Assembly (NCBI GenBank): GCA_036873135.1 | Contig: JAPTYO010000001.1 | Span: 24,109,774-24,173,773 of the forward strand | Direction: 5' to 3' | From: Clarkia xantiana subsp. parviflora | Lineage: Eukaryota; Streptophyta; Magnoliopsida; Myrtales; Onagraceae | DNA: 64,000 nucleotides | In this document: piece by piece, positions 30,571 to 41,475 of the stretch | Position numbering within the stretch: position 1 is the stretch's first letter | How the letters are laid out: each line of letters starts with the position of its first letter | Position numbers and translations under genes: made by a program | Notes under the pieces: generated by a model | Told to the model about the DNA's origin: nothing | What the model saw: the letters and a program-made list of their open reading frames with translations, nothing else | Databases searched by the model: none

Positions 30571-31430
30571 TTGGGGAACCTGTTTGTCGGGTTCCTCCAT
30601 CCCGCGGTTTTTTTCTTAATTTTTTTTCACTTTTTACATCTATTAATATTCACTAAATTCAAATTTACAACTCCAAATACAATGAAAATCGAAAGTTAGC
30701 GTCTTTATAACGTAATAAATAATATGCTATTTTTTTAAATTTATTCTTGTAATTTCGAAAATTAATGTTTTCATCACCGAATGGTGTTATACTACCCTAA
30801 AACCTAAATTTGGAGCAAATCTCATTTTTTTTAAAATGTTCAAAAAAATATTTTTTTTTGTCGGGTTCCCATCTTGCGGTTTTTTTTTTTCCACTTTTTA
30901 CATCTATTAATATTCACCAAATTCAAATTTACAACTTTAAATTCAATGAAAATCGAAAGTTCGCGTCTTTATAACGTAATAAACAATGTGCTATTTTTTT
31001 AAAATTTATTCTAGTAATTTCAAAAATTAATGTTTCCATCTAAAACACAAATTTGTAGTAAATTTTATTTTTTAGAATGTCCAACCCGGTCAAACCGGTT
31101 CAACCCGGTTCCATTCCAATGATTAAATAGAATTTAGAATTCTAAATAAAATATTTGTATCTGTTATTTTGTCAACATTCTAGTTTGTAGTGTGGTGGTA
31201 GTGCATCAGCGTTTCTAGTGTAAGTACTGAGTTTGAGTCCAGCTACACTCAGTTAATATTTTCTTAAAAAAAAAAAAAAATTGTTCTTCACTCTTACAGT
31301 CAGAGCGGTACCAGTTTATCGAGTCCGACCGTCCGTCCGGTTTTCAAACACTCGGTCTAGCTGCTTAGGACCGTTTTTCAAAACACTCGGTACCGGTTTA
31401 TCGGGACACGCGTGCCAACTCGCCTGACAG

Positions 31431-31804
31431 CTGGACAAGGTATTTTTAAAAATGTCCCCTAGAAAAGGGCATTTTTAAAAATGCCTTCTTTTAAGAGGGA
31501 ATTTGTACAAAAATTCCCAAGATCAGTAGTATCCAGAAGACCAGTGAAACAAAGTGTGATAGGATGGGATGATGGATGGATCATTGACACGTACTGAGTT
31601 GTCCATTGAATTCAAACTTTCACACCAGACATACAAGTCATTTTTTTTTAATTAATCATATAGTTAATTGCAGTATTACTAATTAGAGGCAGGCAGGAAC
31701 CACATTTTCTTACACAACCCAATAGGAAAATACGAACGAAAATATTTTGCTCCTGCAAACATTAACAGCAGATGAAAACTATTCTTAAAACTATTCTTAG
31801 GGAG
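31431..31804. other. Intergenic, no feature seen
   Basis: AT-rich sequence between the inverted-repeat element and a Copia LTR. A short AAAATGCC/AAAAATTCCC-type repetition occurs at 31440-31520; nothing else. Confidence 0.4.
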
Positions 31805-32153
31805 TGTTAAAGAATGTGAAACTATGAGCACCTATTTTGCAATTTGAAGATTCTTAAAAGTATTTCCGGAGCATCTTTTTTTATTTGGTATTTTTAGTCT
31901 AAATATTGTTTAGGGTGTCTTTGATGCTTGTAATTACTTGTAGACCTTTGTTCTGTTTTTCTTTGTGAGCAGTTCCTTCATATTGTAAAACATTGGGGTT
32001 AAACCTAGGCATCTGCCAGGGTTTCCTTTAGTTATAAAGGTGAGAGCCAACCACTTGAAGGAACTTGCCTCGATGAACCGCAAGTCTCTTGTTTCTCTCT
32101 CGCTTACATTTTCTAGGGTTAGCTGCTCTCTGGTTTCATGATGGTATCAGAGC
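31805..32153 (+). mobile_element. Copia 5' LTR and primer-binding site
   Basis: The LTR (31805-32138, 334 bp) starts TGTTAAAGAATG and ends TCTGGTTTCA, with a TATAAAGG promoter-like motif near 32034. TGGTATCAGAGC (32142-32153) follows, the initiator-Met primer site. No matching 3' LTR was found nearby, so the element is truncated. Confidence 0.7.
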
Positions 32154-32463
32154 GAGTCTTTGGCCGATCCTAGGGTTTCGATCTCCATTGCTTCATTTTG
32201 TGCTTCCTTTGTCACGATCCTCCTGCGATTCGTTAAGCTTTTTCTCGGAGCTTGATGCATCATCTTCCAAACAATTCGTCTTCTGGAATCTTTCGCGATT
32301 CGGTCTCGAATTGCCCTCCGGTGTCCGATCCGCTCGTTTACAACAAATGGGTCGTGAAGCTTTTCGGCGAAGCCATCGTCGGCAAGGCTGTCATGTTCCG
32401 AGTCCTCATCGGAATCACGCTGATCGCAGGGCTGGGGCTAGTTGGGATTTTTCACACTAGTTG
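32154..32463 (+). pseudogene. Truncated Copia leader fused to a fragment related to the 45.4-kb gene
   Basis: Downstream of the primer site, a short frame (32252-32464) begins with an Asn/Ser-rich leader of uncertain origin. From about 32338 it reads KWVVKLFGEAIVGKAVMFRV then IGITLIAGLGL. The gene at 45362 has DWALELFGEAIVSNAGKAAM then VRVPIGIAGIAGLGL. DNA identity over ~100 bases is high by eye, with a 6-base gap. Similarity ends at the next codons, and a stop follows. Either the element captured a piece of that gene or both derive from a shared source; capture seems more likely because it sits directly behind a retrotransposon primer site. Confidence 0.6.
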
Positions 32464-32838
32464 AAAAACCATATACAAAAAATTTTGGCCAAAAAAATAC
32501 AAAATTTAATAATTATTCACATTTAATTATAAATGCATCACATTTTGCAAATACTATTAATAAAGTATGATTGTTAGAGTTCCGCCACTAGTCCATTCAT
32601 TTTTTCTATCAAAAGAAAAAATTAAATTGTGTTTGTTGTGTGCATGTGGCAATTTATTATTCTTTTATTTTTTGTTTGTTTAGATTTTTAGATTTAAGTA
32701 ATTTTATTATTTTAGATTTTTTTTTTTTTTAGTTTTAAAGAGTTTTTTTTTAAGAACATACTATTAAAATTGGTGAACTTTGACCGTGTGGAGTCTAGAT
32801 GGATAAAACTAAATAAGCATTTTGACTGGATGACCTTA
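32464..32838. other. AT-rich intergenic
   Basis: No gene. Homopolymer T runs at 32720-32750. Confidence 0.4.
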
Positions 32839-33245
32839 GAGCATCCACAATGATTTTATATAAATTGTATTATTTAAAGTTGTCACGTAGGTATTTATGT
32901 ACATAAATAATACATAAAGTTAAGACACAACAAGTAAACAATATTTCCTCTCCAATAGTTTTATTTAACTATATTCCTTAAATATATTGTATTATTAAAT
33001 ATTTCAACAACCATCAATAAGATATTAACATTAATTATAAAATGAATTAATTTATAATAAAAAAATTATTATGTAATACATAGTGCATTCATTAAATTTA
33101 AGGTATATATTATGTAAAAATAGGTGAATCAAACTTAAAGGAATGATATGTAAACCATTCCAGCACGATTTTATACACTTTACATAAAAAAAAAAATGTT
33201 AAACTCACATTTAAGTAATACTATGTAATACCATTATGGATGCTC
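32839..33245. mobile_element. Tourist-like (PIF/Harbinger) MITE 1
   Basis: Inverted ends GAGCATCCACAATG / CATTATGGATGCTC with the 3-bp duplication TTA (32836-32838 and 33246-33248). 407 bp, AT-rich, no ORF. Confidence 0.8.
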
Positions 33246-33405
33246 TTATATGCTTAAATTATGGTTATGTAGTTTTAAAGTTTTTTCCTAAAACTTATTA
33301 GAATGAGTGTGATGTGAACAGTTTGGCCAGATAAACCCTAAACGTCTAAAAAATCAGGTTTACTTTTATGGTTTATAAAGTTTTAGAGGTTTTTTTTCTT
33401 CTTAA

Positions 33406-33804
33406 GAGCATCCACAGTGGTATTACGTAAACGTGGGTCCTACATGTTTATTTAAGTAAAACAACAAAAACTATCTATAGTGGTTTTACATAGCATTCCT
33501 TAAAGATGGGACCCACACGTTAATTTATGTTTTTACATAAAGCATTCCTTAAATTTAAGTAATGCACACGTAACCAATTTTTTTATTATAAATTAATTCA
33601 TTTTATAATTAATGCTAATATCTTATTGGTGGTTGTTGGAAAATTTAATAATAAAATATATTTAATGAATATGTTTAAGTAATACGATTGCAGAGAAAAT
33701 ATTTTTTACGTGTGTCTTAAATTTATGTATTACTTAAAGTGTACATAATTGTCTACGTGGCAACTTTAAAAAATACAATTTATGTAAAACCATTGTGGAT
33801 GCTC
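33406..33804. mobile_element. Tourist-like MITE 2, opposite orientation to MITE 1
   Basis: Ends GAGCATCCACAGTGG / CCATTGTGGATGCTC-type with the 3-bp duplication TAA (33403-33405 and 33805-33807). Its right half is the reverse complement of the left half of MITE 1. Confidence 0.8.
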
Positions 33805-33807
33805 TAA

Positions 33808-34281
33808 AACACTATTAGAATAGGTGAAAAGTTTGGCTGGATGAACCATAAAAGACTAAAAAATCTAAATACATTTATGATTTATGTAGTTTAAGATTTT
33901 TTGTTTTCTTCTAACACTCTAATAAAATAAGTGAACAGTTTGACCGGATGAATTTTAAAATGCTAAAATTGGAAAAAAAAAAAAAAAAAAAAAAGTCTTT
34001 CATCGTAGATTGCATTCCCAAGAAAGTGCAAATTTACAATTAATTGGGAACAACATGCTAATTTTGTTGTTGGTTGCCCAAATAGTATTATTTCGGTGAA
34101 AAATTCGTTTTAAGGAGTGAATCAAAATAGACTTACTAATAAAATGTTATATTCTCGAATTAAGTTCCGAAAATTTGCCATCCACATCACTTAAATATAT
34201 TATTTTAATGATTTATATTTCTATTTTGCATTCTAAATTTTACAAAGCGTAACACAAAAAATGATAAAGGAATTATTTTGA

Positions 34282-34326
<45 letters not shown>

Positions 34327-35010
34327 CGTAAGAGATGTAAATATAAAATTAAAAATTGATAATATTTGAAAATAAAATATGCTAAACAAAATTGTAAACA
34401 TGTTCATGTAAAATGTAAAATGTAAATAAATAATACATTTAAAGGTTTTTTTTTTAAGTTCAAATATATTTCACCAAAAAAAGTTCAAGTATAAACATAA
34501 AAGTGTAAATGAATTATAAATAAAAAAACATCTGAAATTTATTAAATCATTTAAAATTAATTTTTTAGAAAAAAACCAAATAAATTAATAGAAAGTTGAT
34601 AAATCAATAAAAATTACTTAAGAATAGATTTAGTTAGTAATATTTTTATTTCTTTCATATTATTTACTAACTAAATTTTTAATCGTTGTAATTATTTCAA
34701 ACTTTTATCCCAACAATTTTAATGTTTATCTTTAAATTTCAAAACTATTCTATGAATTAAAATTTATAAGCATACTTGTCTTTTTTTCGAAGTTCATTTT
34801 TATCATTTACCTTAAGTATGTTTGTCTTTCCATTTTACATTTATTGCATTTAACTTCCTTATTTTTTTTTCAATTTGTTTCCTTATCTTATTTGTATTAT
34901 TTTTCGTTTTAGGTTTATTTGTAATAATGTATACTTTAGGATACGAAGTAGAAATATAGACGATTTTTTTTTGCCATAGAAATAAAGAAGATTAAAATAT
35001 TAATTTTAGG
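33808..35010. other. AT-rich intergenic with microsatellites
   Basis: A run of about 24 A at 33970-33995, an (AAT)n microsatellite at 34282-34325, and otherwise featureless AT-rich DNA. Confidence 0.5.
34282..34325. repeat. (AAT)n microsatellite
   Basis: About 14 perfect AAT units. Confidence 0.95.
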
Positions 35011-35562
35011 TAGGGTGGAGCATAAGTCCTGACAAACCCGAAGTCCCGAGGAACCCGACCCTAGTCTGTCCCGAAAATCCCGTCCCGAAATTGTGCTCGA
35101 GCACGTATGGGAGGGACTTTACTCCCAACTAGGGCTCGGGCTAGGGCTTTTTTAGAAAAATCTCGAATGTCTCTAGTTACTTACCTTAATTAAACATTTT
35201 ACAACTTAAGTAATCTAACTATAGTTACTTCTTAACTCTAGTGTAAGTATTGTAGAATTTGATCTATGTGTGTGAACTTGATGAATGAGTTTGTGAACTT
35301 GATGTATGTGTTCGTGAACTTGATGAATGTTTGAACTTGAACTTGTTTATTGAGTTGAAAATACTAAGATTTATTTTCAATTTTAGGTGGAAACTCGGGT
35401 TGTCCCTAGCTCGTCCCGAATTACATAGTCCCGACTAAGTCGGGACTTTTTCAAAGGTTTAACTTCGGGCTAGGGCTAGGGACAGTAGTGAGAAATCTCG
35501 AAAACTAGGGCTAGAGACGTTTTCCTAAAAATTCCCGCCCATTTGTCCCGAGCTCACCTCTA
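35011..35562. mobile_element. hAT-type MITE (552 bp)
   Basis: Flanked by the 8-bp duplication ATTTTAGG (35003-35010 and 35563-35570). Ends TAGGGTGGAGC and, in reverse complement, TAGAGGTGAGC. Sub-terminal GTCCCGA/TCGGGAC words occur at both sides. Confidence 0.8.
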
Positions 35563-35639
35563 ATTTTAGGTAATGTGGACACCACGTACTATAGAGAAAT
35601 TATAATTTTTGAAGAACGGTGGTAAGAGTTACTTTATCT

Positions 35640-36330
35640 CAAATGGACGCCACACTTGATTCAGTCTGATATCCTCAAATGGTGATAAGAGTTACTTCAT
35701 CATTTACATTGATGATTATACAAGAAAATGATGGGTTACTTTGATGAATGAAAAATCTGAAACTTTTTAAAAGTTCAAGTTGTTTAAAGTTATAGTAGAA
35801 ACTGAGACATATAAGAAGATCAAGACTTTCATGACAAATATGAGAGTGAAAAATGATCTAACAAATTCAAAAACTCTTTATTGCTCATGGAATAAACAGA
35901 GGAGAAAGGACAACAATACATACTATAAACAGAATATAGTAAGCAAAGATGAAGAATAAGACAATGGAGAACAATATGAGAAGCTTGTTGTCCACAAATG
36001 TTGTACTATAGATATTGACCGGAAGTTGTAATTTGGAGTTATCTTAAATAGATGTCCCACATGTGTAGTGAAGACATGACTCCTAATGAAGTTTGGAATG
36101 GAAGAAAGCATTCAGTAGATTTTCTCAAAGTGTTTGGATACATTGCATATGCAAAATTTCATGATGTAATATGAAGAAGCTTGATCTTAAGTCTGAGAAG
36201 TATTTTTTTTTTTTGGATTAATAATGTCTCGAAAGCTTAAATTTTTTATAATCCAATCAACCTGAAGATAATAATAAGTAGAGATGTCAAGTTTGATGAG
36301 ATAAGATTCTGAAACTCGGACATAAAGAAT
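35640..36330 (+). pseudogene. Decayed Copia integrase fragment
   Basis: Broken plus-strand frames recall the Ty1/copia integrase core and its C-terminal part. Recognisable bits are IDDYTRK-like at ~35712, NSKTLYCSWNKQ-like text at ~35870 and CPTCVVKT-like text at ~36055. Further bits are MTPNEVWNGRKHSVDFLKVF at ~36080-36145 and a KPINLKIIISRDVKFDE-like end at ~36255-36300. Many stops and indels; no LTR was identified. Long decayed. Confidence 0.65.
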
Positions 36331-36399
36331 GATGAACATAAATGCACTTCCTTGAAGAAGTTGAAGATGATGTTGTAATCTATATTATTATTATTATTA

Positions 36400-36440
36400 T
36401 TATATACTAGGTAACTGACTCGCGCTTTGCGCGGAATATC
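36400..36440 (-). mobile_element. Helitron-type 3' end, minus strand
   Basis: On the minus strand: hairpin CCGCGCAAAGCGCG, then CAGTTACCTAG ending against a T. A GC hairpin shortly before CTAG and an AT-rich flank are the usual 3' signature of Helitrons. Confidence 0.5.
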
Positions 36441-36840
36441 AAATAATTCATTCAAATTGGTATATAAATTGAAGTTTTAAAAAATATTTATGTAACAAAA
36501 ATATATAAAATAAACTAAATATATACATTTTTTTTTATTCTGGTCTATTAAGTAATAAGTATTAAATTAATTTAACTTAGTTATAAAGTGCTGCATTATA
36601 TAAAATTTAAACATATTTATTTATAAATTTAACTAAAATTTACAAAAGTTAATAATAAATGAATATTAAATATATTTTTTTCATCTTCATTTTTAGTAAA
36701 AATAAATATATTTTATGAAATGAATTGAAAAATATTTAGTAATGTTTACTTTTTTGAACTACATTTTGAAAAGTAACCTTATATTTCTCATTTTTTATTT
36801 TTTATTTTTAACTTAAATTTATATACCAATAAATTTATAT

Positions 36841-36869
36841 CCCGCGCAAAGTGCGGGTCAATTCCCTAG
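36841..36869 (+). mobile_element. Helitron-type 3' end (copy 1)
   Basis: CCCGCG/CGCGGG-like hairpin at 36841-36857, then CTAG at 36866-36869 followed by T. Confidence 0.55.
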
Positions 36870-37784
36870 TATATATATAAGATAATTGACAAATAAACTT
36901 AGTTATAAAGTGTTTCATTATATAAAATTTAAACATATTTATTTATAAATTTAACTAAAATTTACAAAAGTTAATAATAAAAGAATATTAACTTTTTTTT
37001 TCATCTTCATTTTTAGTAAAAATAAATATATTTTATGAAATTTATTGAAAATATTTTGTGATGTGTACTTTTTTGAAGTACATTTTGAAAAGTTAACCTT
37101 AATTTACTTTTTTCTCAATTTCATTTTTTCTTATTATTTTATTTGTACAATTCATATAAAAACAAATAGTTGTATGTTAATTCGATTGTCTAATTTTTTT
37201 TTATTTTTTTATACTTTTAGTTTTATTCTTAATTATTAGGTAATAATATTTCATAAAATAAATTATGTTTTACTAAATTATATGTATTTTAAACACTTGA
37301 GTTCGGCTATCTTATTCTATTTTATTGTCTAATTTGTACAAATTTGAGATAATGATAAATAAAACATAATAATAAACATATAAATCTCAAGTGATATTTG
37401 ATTTTTATATTCAGCGTTAGAATGTAGGTATATTAATATTTACCAAAAAATAAACATTAAGATAATAGCAATAACATGAACTATAAATAATTTTTTTTAA
37501 ACATTTGTAGTTTATTATTAATTAAATACTAATATATTTTAATGTAACATACATAAAAAGAAACGGTTTAAATTTAACTAAAATTTACAAAAGTTAATAA
37601 TAAATGAATATTAAATATATTTTTTCATCTTCATTTTTAATAAAAATAAATATATTTTATGAAATGTATTGAAAAATATTTAGTAATGTGTACTTTTTGT
37701 AAGTACATTTTGAAAAGTTAACCTTATATTTCTCATTTTTTATTCTTTTTTTTAACTTAAATTTATATACCAATAAATTTATAT

Positions 37785-37813
37785 CCCGCGCAAAGTGCGG
37801 GTCAATTCCCTAG
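37785..37813 (+). mobile_element. Helitron-type 3' end (copy 2)
   Basis: Same hairpin and CTAG terminus as at 36841, 944 bases downstream. Confidence 0.55.
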
Positions 37814-38920
37814 TATATATATAAGATCATTGACAAATAAACGTAGTTATAAAGTGTTGCATTATATAAAATTTAAATATATTTATTTATAAATTTAACT
37901 AAAATTCACAAAAGTTAATAATAAAAGAATATTAACTTTTTTTTTCATCTTCATTTTTAGTAAAAATAAATATATTTTATGAAATTTATTGAAAATATTT
38001 AGTGATGTGTACTTTTTTGAAGTACATTTTGAAAGGTTAACCTTAATTTACTTTTTTCTCAATTTCATTTTTTCTTATTATTTTATTTGTACAATTCATG
38101 TAAAAACAAATAGTTGTATGTTAATTCGATTGTCTAAATTTTTTTATTTTTGATACTTTTAGTTTTATTCTTAATTATTAGGTAATAATATTTCATGAAA
38201 TAAATTATGTTTTGCTAAATTATATGTATTTTAAACACTTGAGTTCGGTTCTCTTATTCTATTTTATTGTCTAATTTGTACAAATTTGAGATAATGATAA
38301 ATAAAACATAATAATAAACATAAAAATCTCAAGTGATATTTTATTTTTATATTCAATGTTAGAATGTAGGTATAGTAATATTTACCAAAAAAAATTTAAA
38401 CATTAAGATAATAGTAATAACATGAACTATAAATAATTTTTTTAAACATTTGTAGTTTATTATTAATTAAATAGTAATATATTTTAATGTAACATACATA
38501 AAAATTGAAACGGTTTTCAAGATGCAATGAGTTGTTTTGGGACAATTTTAAAATGTCCATGTGTGCACAAATGTGATTACATTAGCAAATGTAACTTACA
38601 ACATAGGTGGACCAATAAAATGAAGTAAAAAAAAATCATTTTGTTTATTTGTCAACATTCTATACATCACAACCAAATTATATTAATTCGGTATCGGAAG
38701 CCCTCTGGCTGACACGTGGACAGTCCACGCAGTCACCGTTTCCTAATTTAATCAGAATTTAATAGGGATTCTCTAAATTTAGATACATAATATTGATTGA
38801 TTTAAAATTAAGAAGTATTTTTATCTCCTATTTTGGTCTCTATGCAATTTGAAGAAATAAATTAATTAAAAGTTTCCATTTAACGTAAGCAATGTATATA
38901 TAGAATAATAATTAATACAA

Positions 38921-38962
<42 letters not shown>
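38921..38962. repeat. (AAT)n microsatellite
   Basis: About 14 AAT units. Confidence 0.95.
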
Positions 38963-38964
<2 letters not shown>

Positions 38965-39490
38965 AATGTCATTTATACAATATTTATACATAATATAAAA
39001 ATAACATTCAAATATATGTATAAATAAATTGATAATGTCTATAAAAAGATGTCGAATGAACCTATATTTTATGTATAATAATAATAATAATAACATGTCA
39101 TTAAGACAATAGATATAGGATAATAAAATGATTAATAAACAATATATATTATATTCCACGCCATAATCACCTCTTTTACTCAGTCTACATATATATATAT
39201 ATATTACATTCGGCTAATTTGGATGTATCATAATGTGTTTTTATTTTAAGCATTATAAAATCCACTTAAATACAAATTAACATAAATAAAATACAAAATC
39301 AAAGGCACAAAATATAATGAGTGAATGATAACATCTAATCTATATAACATTGATATAAATATAAATACATTAATAAATTATTTTTAAAGAAATAAAATAA
39401 CGTTGATATTTATTCACAATTCTTATGTACATTATGAAATTGTATATATGATTGAAAAATAAAGAATATATTTAATAAGAATAACATATA

Positions 39491-39715
39491 TAAAATATTA
39501 CTATTATTTATGATATTAAAATCTAATTAAACCACTTATCTATACATACTATATCGAGAAGAAGACATGTTCATAAAATAGTAATACTATATTCATTTTT
39601 TAAATATTACTATTATTTATGATATTAAAATTTAATCAAACCACTTATCTATATTTGCATACTATATCGAGAAGACATGTTCATAAAATAGTAATACTAT
39701 ATTCATGTTTTAAAT
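39491..39715. repeat. ~109-bp tandem duplication
   Basis: Two adjacent copies share ATTACTATTATTTATGATAT, CCACTTATCTATA, ACTATATCGAGAAG and ACATGTTCATAAAATAGTAA, differing by small indels. Confidence 0.8.
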
Positions 39716-41446
39716 GTGTATATAATATGAATATAATATAATATATATTTGATTAATTTATATATAACCAAAATTTTGTTTCCAACCTTTATTCGGCATA
39801 ATACAACTATATAATAAGTCCTAAAGACCAAGAACTATATCAGATTATTGACACTATATTGTGCTTTGAAGTTTTTCGTTTCAAGTGTTTATTTTAGTTC
39901 TTTAACCCAATTATCTTGATCTAGCAATATTCTATGCAACCAATTTTCATATTTTGATGGCTTCACTTTCACTAATATATCTATTTTTGTTTATCAGATT
40001 CAGAAGAATTTTGGAAATTCATTGGTGGTTTTGCTCTAATTGGAAGAAATATTACTTATGAAGATGTTGTTATCGCCAAAACAGCCAACACAATATATAT
40101 ATACTAATTTCCTTTTATCTTTTTTACATGCCCAAATCAATATTTATGAGTAATTTCTTATGAGGATAATTATAGTAGAACTAACTTGAAAATTTTTGGT
40201 ATTGTGTAGACTGAGGGTGATGAAGATTATGGGTGGTGATTCATCAAAGAGCATGTTGGAAAATAACAAGTGGTACATGCTAGATGTTGGTGCCAAATTT
40301 TTTGTTTCGATTGGTTAAGTAACTCTTTAACAGGTAAAGAGATAACGATGCTAATTTTGTTTAATTATATATATATATCTATTTCAACATGTATGAGTTA
40401 ATATATAGATGTAATAATATATATTGTAAAATAAAAAAGTATTTTTATCTCTTATTTTAATTTTTATATAAAATAAAGAAATAGATAATTAAACTTTGTA
40501 TTTAAATTTAAATCTATTTAATTTGATTGCAAAACATTATGAGATTTCTATGTAAGCGAAATAAGAAAAATTAAGTCAAGCATAATATAATAATCACCGT
40601 CAAATTCTACATTAAACCAAAATCACGTAATTAAGTAACTTTCCAATTCAAGGAAAGAGAGTCCTCCCTTCTCCCTTTAGTTTATTCCATAGAATAATAT
40701 GGAGTTTATGTTAATAATGAATATCGAGAAATAAGAATTTGGATTTAAGATTTTTCTTTTGAAGAAGACGACTTTAGATTATTTTTTTCTTTCCCTATCA
40801 CTTCCAAATTTATTATTATTATTATTATTATATCTCTTTTATCTATAATCTATAACATATTATATTATCTATATATTATATACACAAATAATGAATTAAG
40901 TTTAAATTTTTTTTAATGATATATTTTCAATTGTATGTAGTGTTTTGCTCAGTTTAGTGTTTCCTAATTTAATTAGAACATTACAAATTTAGATATAAAA
41001 TATTGAATGAGTACATTTAAAAAATATTTTCTATAATATTTTAAACTCCACCTTAAAGAAAAAAAAATTAAATAATTTAAAAAAATAATTTAAATGATAT
41101 ATCTATACAATTCGAATTTGAAAGCTTCATAGACCCCCATGTAAGCATTATATTTATAATTATATTATTATAGCATTTACCAAAAAATTTACATCACTGT
41201 AAATAACGTTATCCTTACATTATATATATAATAAAGTCAATTTTTTTTTTTTTACTTTAAAATGGAATTTTTTAAGCCATCAAAGATATTATTATATATG
41301 AAAAAAATTTCACATAATAGTAATAATAAAAAAAATGTATAGGATTGACTAAAAAAACTATAATAAAAATTTTGAGTTGAGTCTATTTTTTTAAAAATTA
41401 TAATTATATTTAATTTTTTAAATTTATATTTGTTTAGCTTTTTTTT

Positions 41447-41475
41447 CCCGCGCGGTGCGCGGGGTAAGTGGCTAG
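41447..41475 (+). mobile_element. Helitron-type 3' end
   Basis: Hairpin CCCGCGCGGTGCGCGGGG then TAAGTGGCTAG followed by T. The stem is longer and the spacer different from the ends at 36.8 and 37.8 kb, so it is another subfamily. Confidence 0.55.

Larger units (their letters stand above)
29500..31430. mobile_element. Long inverted-repeat (foldback-like) element
   Basis: The left arm (about 29520-30450, after removing the hAT MITE) pairs with two right arms: 30600-30840 and 30880-31345. Shared landmarks are GATAAACTGGTACCG, GACTGTAAGAGT, CTACCACCACACTACAAACT, ATAGAATTTAGAATTCTAAA and CGTTATAAAGACGCGAAC. The centre holds two perfect or near-perfect hairpins. The direct repeat GACACGCGTGCCAGCTCGCC (29498 region and 31403 region, one mismatch) lies at both outer edges. 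No transposase is seen. Its class is uncertain (foldback or long-TIR Mutator). Confidence 0.65.
36595..38510 (+). repeat. Tandem duplication of ~944 bp carrying Helitron-type ends
   Basis: The segment ~36600-37555 is repeated at ~37570-38510. In each copy the hairpin CCCGCGCAAAGTGCGGG followed by TCAATTCCCTAG recurs 944 bases apart (36841-36869 and 37785-37813). Each copy ends in AACATACATAAAAA(N)GAAACGGTTT. A shorter stretch (ATTTAACTAAAATTTACAAA) also recurs within each copy. AT-rich, no ORF. It looks like tandem Helitron-derived units. Confidence 0.7.

Noticed and set aside
35923..39159. Leu/Ile/Phe-rich ORFs in AT-rich DNA (35923, 36246, 37045, 38866)
   Set aside because: Low-complexity translations of AT-rich and AAT-repeat sequence.
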